Below, one piece after another: positions 55,125-64,000 of a DNA stretch of 64,000 nucleotides. Positions within the stretch are counted from its first letter, which is position 1, and every line of letters begins with the position of its first letter. The notes under the pieces were generated by a model, which made no database searches, was not told where the DNA came from, and saw only the letters and a program-made list of their open reading frames with translations. The stretch is taken from NCBI RefSeq assembly GCF_001468065.1, contig NZ_LNYZ01000002.1:62001-126000 (forward strand), written 5' to 3'. The stretch comes from Legionella steigerwaltii. Its GTDB lineage: Bacteria; Pseudomonadota; Gammaproteobacteria; Legionellales; Legionellaceae. A program made the translations under genes and the position numbers.

Positions 55125-58100
55125 TTAGCAACCCATTTGGTTTCCTTTGTCAGGTGATGCCTCATCTTGAGCCGACGTTTCATGAGCGTTAGACCTTGTG
55201 AATAATGAATCAACCTTTTTCCCGAAAAAAGCCAGTTTGTTCACAAAACGATGATAATTCTGACTAATATCCTCCATATATTCAGCCATGCGAACGGTAT
55301 TTACTACCTGGGATTTGACTTTTGGATTGATGGCTTCACTGGCATTAACCTGTTTTAAAACATCCAATAGTTCTTCAGTTGACAATTCTTTTTGAAAGTC
55401 CCGTAATGCCAAAAGTCCTTTCCTTATTCGCATTAAATAGCTGGTGGGCTCACCCGCTTTAAGCGCTTTTCGAATATGCTCTGTTAACAGCACATCAAAG
55501 TTGGTATGAAACAATCTATTTTTTATTGCCGCTATGGGAACATCGGACAGAACCTTCGCTAATTGCCTTAACTCCACTTCAGTGGGAGGTTGCAAAGACA
55601 TCTCACCAAAATCATATAATCCCAGCTGATGGTTTTGATGGCGCAATTGATTACCGTGCCGGTCAGAATCAAAACATCCACCCTGAAGAATGTTAATGAG
55701 CTCCACCGTGATGACTGCTTTAGCAATGGCTCGACGAATTTCCTTATCCTCCGGCGTCTCGTTAGGAAGCTCATTAAATTCCGTTCCATAGACACGTTCG
55801 ATAAATCGATAGCCTTCGCCACTTTGAATCAAGTGAGCTGGATTCAGATTAAAAGTATGTGACTTATCATTAACTGTCACTGTGATGGAGCGAGCGTACA
55901 GTTTGGCTGCAATCTGGTTTTGCTGCTCGCTTAACTTTCGGTCCATTTCAATTTTTGACAGTTCTCGGGCTTCGCTGATAATCGATAAAATACTCTCCCG
56001 AATGGGATTCATATCGGCATGCGAGCAAGTTTCAATGGTCTTTTGCAAATGCATAAAGCCCTCTTGCGCATTTTTTGCTGCATTTTCACGCAACATCAAG
56101 AGCACCACATCCTGACCATTCTCTAACTCCACTTCAAGAGCTAAATTATAAGAAGCCGAGCCTAATAGTGCTCCGACACGTCGAATCGTTTTGCGATCGT
56201 CACGGGAAACCACTTCGCGCAAAAGTCGCCATAATTGCCAGCGATGAGGTGGGTTTGCTCGTCCTTTCAAGTGATCCAGATCGCGCCGAATATGCTCAGG
56301 CGTATTCGGATGACTATGAACTGCCTGAGCGAGTTTGACATAGGCAGGTCCCATGTGTTCACACAACATGGCTAATTTTTTACCCGCGCTTGGTGATTGA
56401 CCAGACCCATTCGCTTGATTGGTGGCTACTAACATCCCTGCTAATAAATGGCTGCGAATGTATTTATCTGCCGAGTCCAGATAAGCTTTCAGTAAGGCGT
56501 AAGCAAAATTTTCTTCTTTGTCTGTTTCAGCATGAGGGAATAATTTATGAGCAACGTAGGAAAAAGCCTCTTCGTATGCATCTTCAATCTCATAAGCAGT
56601 TTTTACTTTGCTGACAGGAATAAGCAAGTGATCCACAATAACCGCTCGCTCTTCCAGGCTCAAATCCCAGAACTGCGCATATAAAGTTCTTAACATTAAC
56701 GCAACAGTTCCTGGCTTTTCCTTTTCAATCTCTGACAAATTATCACTATAGCCTAGCAGTTTTGCCAGTTCGTTTATTTTATAATGGTTTAATAAATAGC
56801 TGGAAAATTTATCCGTTGTTTCACGACTAATAGGAGAAGAAATAAATTCCAAAAATTCCCTTATGTCGTTCTTGTCTTCACTAAGTTTCTGAGAAAATGC
56901 GGCCAGTCTACTGATAGAAAAATCAATCTTTTCCTGTTGATCAGTCGCTAAATATTTATCAGGCTCTAACAAAATGCCCAAATGTTCCGTCACCTCCCAC
57001 TGGGATTCGATGACGTTGGCCAATCGTGAAAGTATTAATGTGACATCTCGTTTTGCCATATTTTTATAAAGACGATCAATAACGGTAATCATCTTTTCTT
57101 TATATTCCTGAGATTGGTCATCCTGACCATATTTATCTCTTAGGTCTTTGACTAACTGTTCGATGGCCTCATTACGAAGTGGAATATAGCTAATCGGAAG
57201 ACTGAGTTTATTCTCCACGAAGAGAAGCTCTTCCAATGCCTGGATACGTTCATCGCGTTCTGAAATTCCTTTTATCCGTTCGATAACCAGACGAGAAAAA
57301 TGCTCTTGCACTTCAGTGGAGGGAAATATCAGTTGAGAATCAAACATGCGATAAATAAGAATTAAATCATTCGCTGTTAAATGGTTTGTTCCACTGGCTT
57401 CTTGAGGTAAACTCCAGAGGAATGATTTAAATATGTCGGCACGATCAACCGGATTCCGAACAAACTGAATAGCAAGCTTCAGTAAGAGTATTGTTTCTTT
57501 AGTTAATACCTCATAATTTCCATTTTGTTTGATATGCTCCTTAAACAAGCTATATGCAACAGAATAGGAGTTGAACCATCTTTGCTCTTTAGCTAGTTTG
57601 AGTAGCTGTTCTAGACACTCCAGATTGAGTGTTTCAAAAGGCAACCGAAAAATATGAATATACGTCTGAGCCGGGATTTCATAAAAATACATTGAGATCG
57701 TATCAAGTAATTTCAGTTGTTCTTCAGTGGTAAATAAATCAAATTTTTTATCCTGAAACTGCTGATTTACAAAAAATTGAACATAGGGCGTGTTAAAATG
57801 TAATGTCGATTTCGTTTCATTAGAAACTTCTTGCAAGTGCTCCAGATCTCGTTTATCTTCTCGTCCCAGGAAAAAGCTTTTCACAACGGCTTTATCTTCT
57901 GGAGTCCCGCTCATTGCGATATTGGTAAATTCAGCAAGCAAAAATTGAATAGCCTGGTTATCAATATTACGATTCACAAATTCTGAAGGCTTGATTAATA
58001 CAGGCCAATTTAAATCATAAAACTGCTTTAATTTATTTTCGAAAGAGTCCTCAATAAAAAACATATCGAAGTTGACGTTAAAGTTCTGAAGCACATTCTC

Positions 58101-60683
58101 AGATAAAAATCCCAATATTCCTTCACAATAATCATCACTCCCATATGCAGCTAACTGTCGAGGCAATTTAGTTACGGGTTTGTGTTCACGAGAATTAAGA
58201 ACGAAAGACAATAACCTTTTTTCAGGTATCAAAGACCACAAATTTTGATCGCTAGTCACGCCAAGACACCATAATGTTTCAGCAATAATAGAGCTCTCAT
58301 CTTTTTTTGCCCATTCAAGATGACTCGCCCAGGGCACTTCAGTAATATTCTTCTGCGGTGCAAAAGTATTCCATTCAATGTGGTCACCAATAAAAGAACC
58401 AAAATATCGCTCGTCTCCAACAGGCATGCGCTGATGCGCTTGTTCAAATCGATAGGTATGAGCTCTTGCCCGAGAAAACGAGTTATTAAGATGATCGATA
58501 TATTTTTCTCGTAATGATTTGAATGCCTCAGCTGCCTCTTTCGCTTCCTCTAAGCTTTTTGCTTTAACAAAGGCGTCTAATACATTGTTTATGGTTTTAA
58601 AAAATCCAAGTGCCGGTAGCCGGACATTCTCATCCAAATAATTTTTCCTCGTGAAGTGTTGATGAACAAGTGCGAGATAAATATGTTCAAATGCCGGGAT
58701 CCGCAACTCACAAGCTCGGTCAATCAATTCTTCCGCTGCTTTTTTCACTTCCGCATCGTTCAAATTAATATCCATGGAATACAAAATAAGACAGAAATCC
58801 CTGACCTTAATTCCAGTACAATGGGTTACTTCATACGGTAATAATTCAACCTTTAGCTCTGCTAATTTGGACTCTAAAAATTTGAGTTTCGCTACGGTAT
58901 TCTCACACTCATTTAATTCTTTAAAAAAGAACATTTCTCGCCGAATCGGAACAACAGCTTTTAAAATGTTATCGGGTAAAGACGTTTGTGGTTTTTCATC
59001 ACGTTCATTTTCTTTGATAGCAAGCAAGGTTAACAAATTTTTAATACGTTGATGATAATCAGCTGATGTCGCTTGTCGATAATCAGGAACCAAGTAAGAT
59101 TGATGGACGTTACTCACATCCCAATTAAGTTGCTGTTGAAAGTGAATGCTTTTTCTTAAATAACTAATACCTGCTTGTATATTATGGCATTGTTCAATCG
59201 TTAATTTATCGAGTTTGAATTGTTCATCGGCTGAAATCCCAGAATAAATTCCAACACCTTCGTGCTTCACGTAAAGTAACTCATTGGCTAAAGCGAACTC
59301 TAATTCTTCAACTGTATAAACCCCATCTTGCATTTGCTTAAGAAAAGAGCTGTGAATGACAATCGCGGGTTTAGAAAATCCGGCCAATGAACTAACCAGT
59401 TTATCGCCTGTTGTTGTAATAAAAATTTCGAGGGGTTCATTGAAATTATTGGGACGTAATTTATCAATCAGTTCAGTAAGAAATGACTTGGTCTCTTCCA
59501 ATCCTGCTTCATCCAACGAATGTAATTGATGCTCTTCCATGAGCAGTGGTCTTCTTTTTTCTATGTCGCCGTTCCCTGTCATCTGATAATATTTGTTTGC
59601 GTCTTGGAGTTCAGAGCGCAAAAAATAATCAGCATCGGTAAATTGGATTGATTTCCATGTAGCTTCTTTCGGATAGGAAATATAGTAATTAGGTAAGGAA
59701 TCATAATCCTCTGTAAGACAGGCTATCCCATTCCATGGGTCTAAAAGGATGCCTCCCCATTGACTCATGTCATTGAGAGGACTATCGGGATTCCGATCAA
59801 TGACCAAAAACGTGTGACCATCTGCCGGGTTACCATCATCATCGAAGTAATGAATACTAATTTTTTCAACGACAGTGTCACTATCAATTAAATATTCATC
59901 ATATAACCTTTTAAGAGCAATGGAGGCGTGTTCATCACAAAAACCCGTATCAATTTCTGGTTTATCAAAATATTCTGCGGTGGCAAATACATGAGTTTTT
60001 TGGATGGTTTCTACAACCTTTTTTTCACCCCCTTGTTGAAAAAGGAAGGCATTTTCTCGGTTAAACTGAGTTTGGCAGGCTTCGCGATGTTCAGCCAATT
60101 CATTACTTTTTTTAAACCGATAAGCCAAATCTTTATCGGTAACCGTTAACTCTTCTCCTTGGACTAAAATTTGGATGAAATCATCAGCATGTTCTTCAAG
60201 ATAGTCTTCCATTGCTGTGACGTTAATATCACTGCTTCCCCTTCCCAGCAGTTTTTGTGTTCTTGCAATTTTTTCACATAAAGTTGAAGATTGTTTGAGG
60301 ATAATTTCTTTGAAACTTTGCTTCTGATTATTGTTAAGATTCTTCGGTGATTTTACCTGCTTATCGAGACAAAATTCTTTGAACTGCTCATTGATGAATT
60401 TAAAAATATAGTATTCGATTTCCTTTTGTTTTACATAAATTTCGTACGCTTCATATTTCTTATCATGCGCATCAAGATATTCCATTTCGTAGATGCATGA
60501 TTCCAATTGCTTCTCTTCAGGGGTATTTGCCCTTCTGGCCTGTTCATACTCTTGTATTTTGATGCGCTCAATTTGCTCAAACTGTTCATATCGATTCGCT
60601 GGCAAAGGAATTTTTTTATTAATTGAATCTTTAATCTCAATACATTTCTTTAATAATTTGATTCTCTGTTCTTTATCTTTCAT
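55125..60683 (-). CDS. Giant multidomain protein: Cys-protease-like, M48-like and UbiB/ABC1-kinase-like domains; probable effector
   Basis: 1852 residues, no signal peptide. A helical, charged N-terminus (1-230) leads to a papain-like triad pattern: Cys249 in GFCDEH, His290 in DGHTFLVIDR, Asp315 in LLDPWNG. At about 410-510, AIVIHSSFLKQM and YTVEELEFALANELLYVKHE follow the M48 peptidase layout, but the zinc motif HExxH is NELLY (467-471). The middle (530-1400) is helical and unrecognised. The C-terminus (about 1430-1720) resembles UbiB/ABC1 kinases: CEHMGPAYVKLAQAVHSHP (Lys1450), D1674-R-H-G-N1678 and YDFGEMS (Asp1691); the usual VAVKV lysine position reads VVLLML. GGGGA precedes the ATG. Confidence 0.82.
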   Translation of the reverse strand: MKDKEQRIKLLKKCIEIKDSINKKIPLPANRYEQFEQIERIKIQEYEQARRANTPEEKQLESCIYEMEYLDAHDKKYEAYEIYVKQKEIEYYIFKFINEQFKEFCLDKQVKSPKNLNNNQKQSFKEIILKQSSTLCEKIARTQKLLGRGSSDINVTAMEDYLEEHADDFIQILVQGEELTVTDKDLAYRFKKSNELAEHREACQTQFNRENAFLFQQGGEKKVVETIQKTHVFATAEYFDKPEIDTGFCDEHASIALKRLYDEYLIDSDTVVEKISIHYFDDDGNPADGHTFLVIDRNPDSPLNDMSQWGGILLDPWNGIACLTEDYDSLPNYYISYPKEATWKSIQFTDADYFLRSELQDANKYYQMTGNGDIEKRRPLLMEEHQLHSLDEAGLEETKSFLTELIDKLRPNNFNEPLEIFITTTGDKLVSSLAGFSKPAIVIHSSFLKQMQDGVYTVEELEFALANELLYVKHEGVGIYSGISADEQFKLDKLTIEQCHNIQAGISYLRKSIHFQQQLNWDVSNVHQSYLVPDYRQATSADYHQRIKNLLTLLAIKENERDEKPQTSLPDNILKAVVPIRREMFFFKELNECENTVAKLKFLESKLAELKVELLPYEVTHCTGIKVRDFCLILYSMDINLNDAEVKKAAEELIDRACELRIPAFEHIYLALVHQHFTRKNYLDENVRLPALGFFKTINNVLDAFVKAKSLEEAKEAAEAFKSLREKYIDHLNNSFSRARAHTYRFEQAHQRMPVGDERYFGSFIGDHIEWNTFAPQKNITEVPWASHLEWAKKDESSIIAETLWCLGVTSDQNLWSLIPEKRLLSFVLNSREHKPVTKLPRQLAAYGSDDYCEGILGFLSENVLQNFNVNFDMFFIEDSFENKLKQFYDLNWPVLIKPSEFVNRNIDNQAIQFLLAEFTNIAMSGTPEDKAVVKSFFLGREDKRDLEHLQEVSNETKSTLHFNTPYVQFFVNQQFQDKKFDLFTTEEQLKLLDTISMYFYEIPAQTYIHIFRLPFETLNLECLEQLLKLAKEQRWFNSYSVAYSLFKEHIKQNGNYEVLTKETILLLKLAIQFVRNPVDRADIFKSFLWSLPQEASGTNHLTANDLILIYRMFDSQLIFPSTEVQEHFSRLVIERIKGISERDERIQALEELLFVENKLSLPISYIPLRNEAIEQLVKDLRDKYGQDDQSQEYKEKMITVIDRLYKNMAKRDVTLILSRLANVIESQWEVTEHLGILLEPDKYLATDQQEKIDFSISRLAAFSQKLSEDKNDIREFLEFISSPISRETTDKFSSYLLNHYKINELAKLLGYSDNLSEIEKEKPGTVALMLRTLYAQFWDLSLEERAVIVDHLLIPVSKVKTAYEIEDAYEEAFSYVAHKLFPHAETDKEENFAYALLKAYLDSADKYIRSHLLAGMLVATNQANGSGQSPSAGKKLAMLCEHMGPAYVKLAQAVHSHPNTPEHIRRDLDHLKGRANPPHRWQLWRLLREVVSRDDRKTIRRVGALLGSASYNLALEVELENGQDVVLLMLRENAAKNAQEGFMHLQKTIETCSHADMNPIRESILSIISEARELSKIEMDRKLSEQQNQIAAKLYARSITVTVNDKSHTFNLNPAHLIQSGEGYRFIERVYGTEFNELPNETPEDKEIRRAIAKAVITVELINILQGGCFDSDRHGNQLRHQNHQLGLYDFGEMSLQPPTEVELRQLAKVLSDVPIAAIKNRLFHTNFDVLLTEHIRKALKAGEPTSYLMRIRKGLLALRDFQKELSTEELLDVLKQVNASEAINPKVKSQVVNTVRMAEYMEDISQNYHRFVNKLAFFGKKVDSLFTRSNAHETSAQDEASPDKGNQMGC

Positions 60684-60768
60684 ATGAGTCCCCGTTAATA
60701 GTTAGTTTACAAAAAAGTAATTTGTTAAATTTTTGAGTACTTTGTGTATAAATAAAAACTATTAATCA

Positions 60769-60788
60769 AATATTAAAAAAATATTAAG
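60769..60788 (-). promoter_or_regulatory. Tandem PmrA-like boxes upstream of the giant gene
   Basis: On the minus strand CTTAATATT (complement of 60780-60788) is followed by TTAATATT (complement of 60769-60776), close to the cTTAATatT consensus known for PmrA control of Legionella effector genes. It lies about 90 bp upstream of the start at 60683. AT-rich DNA makes chance matches common. Confidence 0.4.
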
Positions 60789-61056
60789 ACCCATATAAAG
60801 GTATCGTTCGCCTTTGGCACTACGTTTCATTTTCATCTTATCAACCTAACTTACTGCATGTTTAAATCTTTTTGTTATGATATGGATACAGTTGTTATTT
60901 TTATCTTCGATAATGAGAGAACGTTACACGCTATATGAAAAAATTGACTTTGCAGAAACAGCGACCTCTTTAAGAAGATCACTAGCTATGCTGTCTTAGG
61001 TGATGTACGTGACTCTCAACAGAACATATTCCAGTTGAGACTTAGCTAATCTCAGA

Positions 61057-61341
61057 CTAGAGAAAAGACTTGAATGTGTGGGGGTCGGGAGGAGTTGTAG
61101 CTATTCTAGCGATGTCAATAACTTCAAAAGATGGAAATTGAAATAAATGTCTTCCTCGAGAAGAAAGAGTAATGCTGTTATCTATGTTTCGCTTATACAT
61201 TTTTCTATTTGAAGCTTCAATTTGAGGGCTTTTAGCTATAACAAGCTCAGAATTAGAGCTACTAATTCCTAAGCTGCTGGAAGCTGAGTTTAAAGCCTTT
61301 AAAAATATAACATTCATATAAAAAACATATTTACGAACCAT
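61057..61341 (-). CDS. Possible small hypothetical protein
   Basis: A 94-codon frame with a serine-rich stretch (NSASSSLGISSSNSELVIAK) and a basic patch. No ribosome site or promoter is apparent, and no family is recognised. It may be real because it is the only long frame in the 1.35-kb spacer, but the support is weak. Confidence 0.3.
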   Translation of the reverse strand: MVRKYVFYMNVIFLKALNSASSSLGISSSNSELVIAKSPQIEASNRKMYKRNIDNSITLSSRGRHLFQFPSFEVIDIARIATTPPDPHTFKSFL

Positions 61342-62036
61342 TTTGGCGAAGTATTACACAAATAGAGTAATTTAACAATATGAGAAAAAGCTTTTTTAAA
61401 ATCACAATAAATTCAACAGAATGATGATTTTTTGTTCGGGATCTCATACCTTTTATATGAGCCTAAAAAAATTTTGAGGCCATACGTGAGTGATGTTATT
61501 ACATTTTTCTTAATCTAAGGATAGGGAAACTCAGATTCGTTTAAAATACAAATACACCATTTTTTTAACCATTATGTTGTAATTATGATCGGAAAATTTT
61601 AATAATATTAAGACATTCAACTTAAAAAATTAAATGAGTTAATATTTCCTTAAGGATTTAATCATGCTATATTTGCAATTTTTGAACTATTCATGCGGAT
61701 AATTACCAAAAGCGACATATCAGCATGAGCGGAGGACTGGTACAACTTAGGCAATCTTAAATCAATAAGCTGGAATTGTGTTGAGATAGATTTTTTAAGT
61801 TTTCAGTACTTCGTTAAAGAAATAGTCCGATTGAACAATAAAAATTAAGAAAGCATAGTATTTTTACCTTTCATCAAACTTCAAAAACACCTCTACATAA
61901 TCAAACTACCTACAGCAAATTATTGACATGATTTCCAGAGCTAGAAATTCATAAACTAATTTTATCTTGAATTGACATACTGGATAACAGCTTTTGCTGG
62001 CTTTCCGCCAACAATTAATTTTTTAGCAGGTGTTAC

Positions 62037-64000
62037 ATGAAAGACAAACAGGACCGTAGCCGACAAGAACAAATGACTTTGATAAGAGTAGAACCATCTC
62101 ATGATGTGGATGAAAACAATGCCTCAATGAAGCAAACCAATACAGAGGAACATGAAGAGAATATAAACGAATCCAATCCATTTTTTACACTTCCTGATGA
62201 AATGATGATGTACATCCTTGGACAAGTACCGCCACAGGATTTGCTCAATGCCCGATTGATGGCGAAATCAAAAACGGGCGTAGTTGATGCCACCCTTGAT
62301 CTTTTAACCAAACCTCGTTTTATTATCGATTATTTAAATCGAGTGGATGGGATTTCAGGCCATCAATTTACTGCGTTCTATCAGAAAACTCAGCGTTATC
62401 AGGAACTAAAGCGCAAAGTTCTTGAAAATAAGCCACTCACCTCCGAAGAAGCAATTTGTTATACCCTCACCCGTGATTGCATTGCATTACCCGCCCAATT
62501 AAAGCAAACCATGGAAGAAATCGCATTAGATGAGAATATGAGAGAACATTTAAATCTGATTATTACTCTAGCAGAGAAAGTCATTGAATTCAAAGCAATA
62601 CATGAAGATTGGCTTCAACATGGTTTCTCATCAACGTTCGCGAATTCGATATTAAATTCTGTAAAAACCAAGTTATGGGACCATTTAAAGCAGTATCATC
62701 ATCATCCGCATCAATTCGTTAATTTGCTTGCTGGAGTTGATTTGAGTGGATTGAAACTCCATCATCCGCATCAATTCGTTAATTTGCTTGCTGGAGTTGA
62801 TTTGAGTGGATTGAAACTCACAGATATGGATTTCTCTCATCTTAATCTAAGAGGGGTAAAATTTAGTGAGTGTGATCTCACTGGAGCAGATTTTACAGGT
62901 GCTTGCCTGGAAGGTGCTGACTTCACTGGTGCACTTTTAAGTGGCGTTGTCTTTACGGATGCTGAAGTAAGAGGCATGCAGTTAAATAAAGCAAAACTTG
63001 ATGGAGTGGATTTATCCAAGACGAACTTGGAGGGAATAGATTTTGAATGGGCTTTAATTCACAATGCCAGATTGCTGCCGGTAAGCGCATTGAATAGTCC
63101 AGAAGAACTCAATGATGCTTTAGCCCAATTTGAGAAAAGTATAACAAAACATTCTTCTGAAAGTAGGCGTAAATTGCAGGAACACATCCTAATGGAAATT
63201 GCGCATCAGTTGGAAATATCCACCGATCACAGTAAGAAGGAAAAAATAACCTTATTAGATATTGCTTTATCAAAAATTAAGCCAGACGATCGAGCTATAT
63301 ATATATTCCCATTCCAAAATGCATGCCTTGATTTGAAGGAAAAAATGGATTCATTTAAACACAAAAAAAGGATTCCGGAACATCCACTGAAAAAAGAAGC
63401 TCAGAAAATTATCAAACGAATTATGGATATTTTTAATGGAAAAAATTTAGATGCATTAAGAAAAATAAAATATGCAAAAAACCACATAGAAATAGAAATT
63501 GATTCGGATGTTTATAAAAAGGAATTCAAGTTATTATTGAAATGCATCAGGAAATATCCTGAATTAAACGACAGCCTTAAGGTTACTAAAGCACTAGGAA
63601 TTAGTCTTGAATTGTGGCATATGTTTTATCTTGTCCACCCTGAGCCCCCTTCCTCGCTACCGCCAATTTTAGTAGATTACGAGCGAGAAAAGCAACAAAC
63701 GAGTGAAGGAAAAAAATATTATGCCAGCGAGGTATTTAATGGCCATATGTTTGCTATTGAAAAACTTCAAAAAATACAGTTAAAGGATTTAGACCAACAT
63801 TTATATGAAGAAGAAGATTTTGTTATCATCCAAGACAATGGACGTACGGAATCGCGTGTCAAACTGGGTGACTTATTCATTACCTTTTCCCCAGGTGGTA
63901 AAGGAAGTGTTTTTTCAAATATTGAAATCATCGATTTTGAAAAGCGCCAGCTAAAACCTGCTTTCTCTGTTGATTTAAGTCGTTATGGACAAGTACCCTT
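62037..64000 (+). CDS. F-box and pentapeptide-repeat protein, probable effector (partial)
   Basis: Open from the ATG at 62037 to the window end (654 codons, C-terminus missing), no signal peptide. Residues 48-80 form an F-box (NPFFTLPDEMMMYILGQVPP, then QDLLNARLMAKS), the motif that docks on host Skp1 in SCF ubiquitin ligases. Residues about 232-325 are pentapeptide repeats (DFTGACLEGADFTGALLSGV; LDGVDLSKTNLEGIDF), a right-handed beta helix. The rest is charged and unrecognised. A perfect 60-bp tandem duplication (residues 222-261) lies at the start of the repeat domain. Divergent from the giant gene. Confidence 0.85.
   Translation, partial: MKDKQDRSRQEQMTLIRVEPSHDVDENNASMKQTNTEEHEENINESNPFFTLPDEMMMYILGQVPPQDLLNARLMAKSKTGVVDATLDLLTKPRFIIDYLNRVDGISGHQFTAFYQKTQRYQELKRKVLENKPLTSEEAICYTLTRDCIALPAQLKQTMEEIALDENMREHLNLIITLAEKVIEFKAIHEDWLQHGFSSTFANSILNSVKTKLWDHLKQYHHHPHQFVNLLAGVDLSGLKLHHPHQFVNLLAGVDLSGLKLTDMDFSHLNLRGVKFSECDLTGADFTGACLEGADFTGALLSGVVFTDAEVRGMQLNKAKLDGVDLSKTNLEGIDFEWALIHNARLLPVSALNSPEELNDALAQFEKSITKHSSESRRKLQEHILMEIAHQLEISTDHSKKEKITLLDIALSKIKPDDRAIYIFPFQNACLDLKEKMDSFKHKKRIPEHPLKKEAQKIIKRIMDIFNGKNLDALRKIKYAKNHIEIEIDSDVYKKEFKLLLKCIRKYPELNDSLKVTKALGISLELWHMFYLVHPEPPSSLPPILVDYEREKQQTSEGKKYYASEVFNGHMFAIEKLQKIQLKDLDQHLYEEEDFVIIQDNGRTESRVKLGDLFITFSPGGKGSVFSNIEIIDFEKRQLKPAFSVDLSRYGQVP
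62700..62819 (+). repeat. Perfect 60-bp tandem duplication inside the F-box gene
   Basis: Bases 62700-62759 and 62760-62819 are identical. The unit encodes HHPHQFVNLLAGVDLSGLKL, once per copy, in frame. The lack of any silent change means the duplication is very recent (or an assembly artefact). Confidence 0.9.

Larger units (their letters stand above)
60684..62036. other. 1.35-kb AT-rich region between divergent effector genes
   Basis: Apart from PmrA-like boxes (60769-60788) and one possible small gene (61057-61341), no gene is visible. A TTGACA at 61973-61978 lies 58 bp before the F-box gene start without a good -10 partner. Such long AT-rich spacers are typical of Legionella effector regions. 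Confidence 0.4.

Noticed and set aside
56075-56338. An 87-codon plus-strand frame opposite the giant gene
   Set aside because: It lies opposite the UbiB-like domain, whose conserved motifs explain the sequence; no independent start signal.
1-64000. CRISPR arrays or cas genes
   Set aside because: No regularly spaced short repeats and no Cas-like proteins were found on either strand.

Overview
The window looks like a chromosomal segment of a Legionella species, probably not L. pneumophila itself, read from the sequence alone. The evidence is an AT-rich genome carrying a Mip-type FKBP, a Legionella-type CsrA and Pal, an iron-sulfur serine dehydratase ending in a cysteine, a mevalonate isoprenoid pathway, and several large eukaryotic-like genes of the Dot/Icm effector kind (ankyrin, U-box, F-box, cysteine-protease-like and UbiB-like modules).

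Positions 1-30800 are mostly conserved housekeeping DNA: an AmpG-like permease (partial), mip, sdaA, accA-tilS, a phosphopantetheinyl transferase with birA, csrA, a methyltransferase and a POT peptide carrier, lipA, a thioredoxin/DsbD-like membrane protein, CBS and BON proteins, phaC-cbpA-cbpM, ftsB, mevalonate kinase with mevalonate diphosphate decarboxylase, cpoB-pal, a four-gene Mce/Mla-like lipid ABC transporter, then HMG-CoA reductase with a second GHMP kinase. The four mevalonate genes lie in two pairs about 7 kb apart on opposite strands. Two unrecognised genes (11035-12534 and 27158-28198) sit among them.

At 30918-31140 two tRNA genes (Lys-UUU, Arg-UCG) open an accessory region. Fragments of the 3' end of tRNA-Arg recur at 32883-32929 and 51776-51805, which marks nested or successive tRNA-targeted insertions; no integrase is visible inside. 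The first segment (31141-32929) holds a winged-helix protein and an AbiEii/MenT-like nucleotidyltransferase behind a 45-bp palindromic operator, bracketed by ISL3-like terminal repeats. The second (32930-51805) holds a possible effector, wrecked transposase and Fe-S photolyase genes, a photolyase-epimerase-TspO operon, another likely effector, a type I export operon whose ABC ATPase domain has lost its motifs, and a LysR-controlled DabAB inorganic-carbon pump operon that continues into a PII-like protein, a zinc-ribbon protein and the bicarbonate-using purine enzymes PurE and PurK.

Beyond the last tRNA fragment, 51804-64000 is an effector block: a 1078-residue ankyrin protein with two tandem U-box pairs, an 1852-residue protein combining a Cys-His-Asp protease-like domain, an M48-like domain without its zinc motif and a C-terminal UbiB/ABC1 kinase-like domain, and (cut by the window end) an F-box plus pentapeptide-repeat protein with a fresh 60-bp in-frame duplication. 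The U-box and F-box proteins side by side suggest a locus aimed at host ubiquitination.
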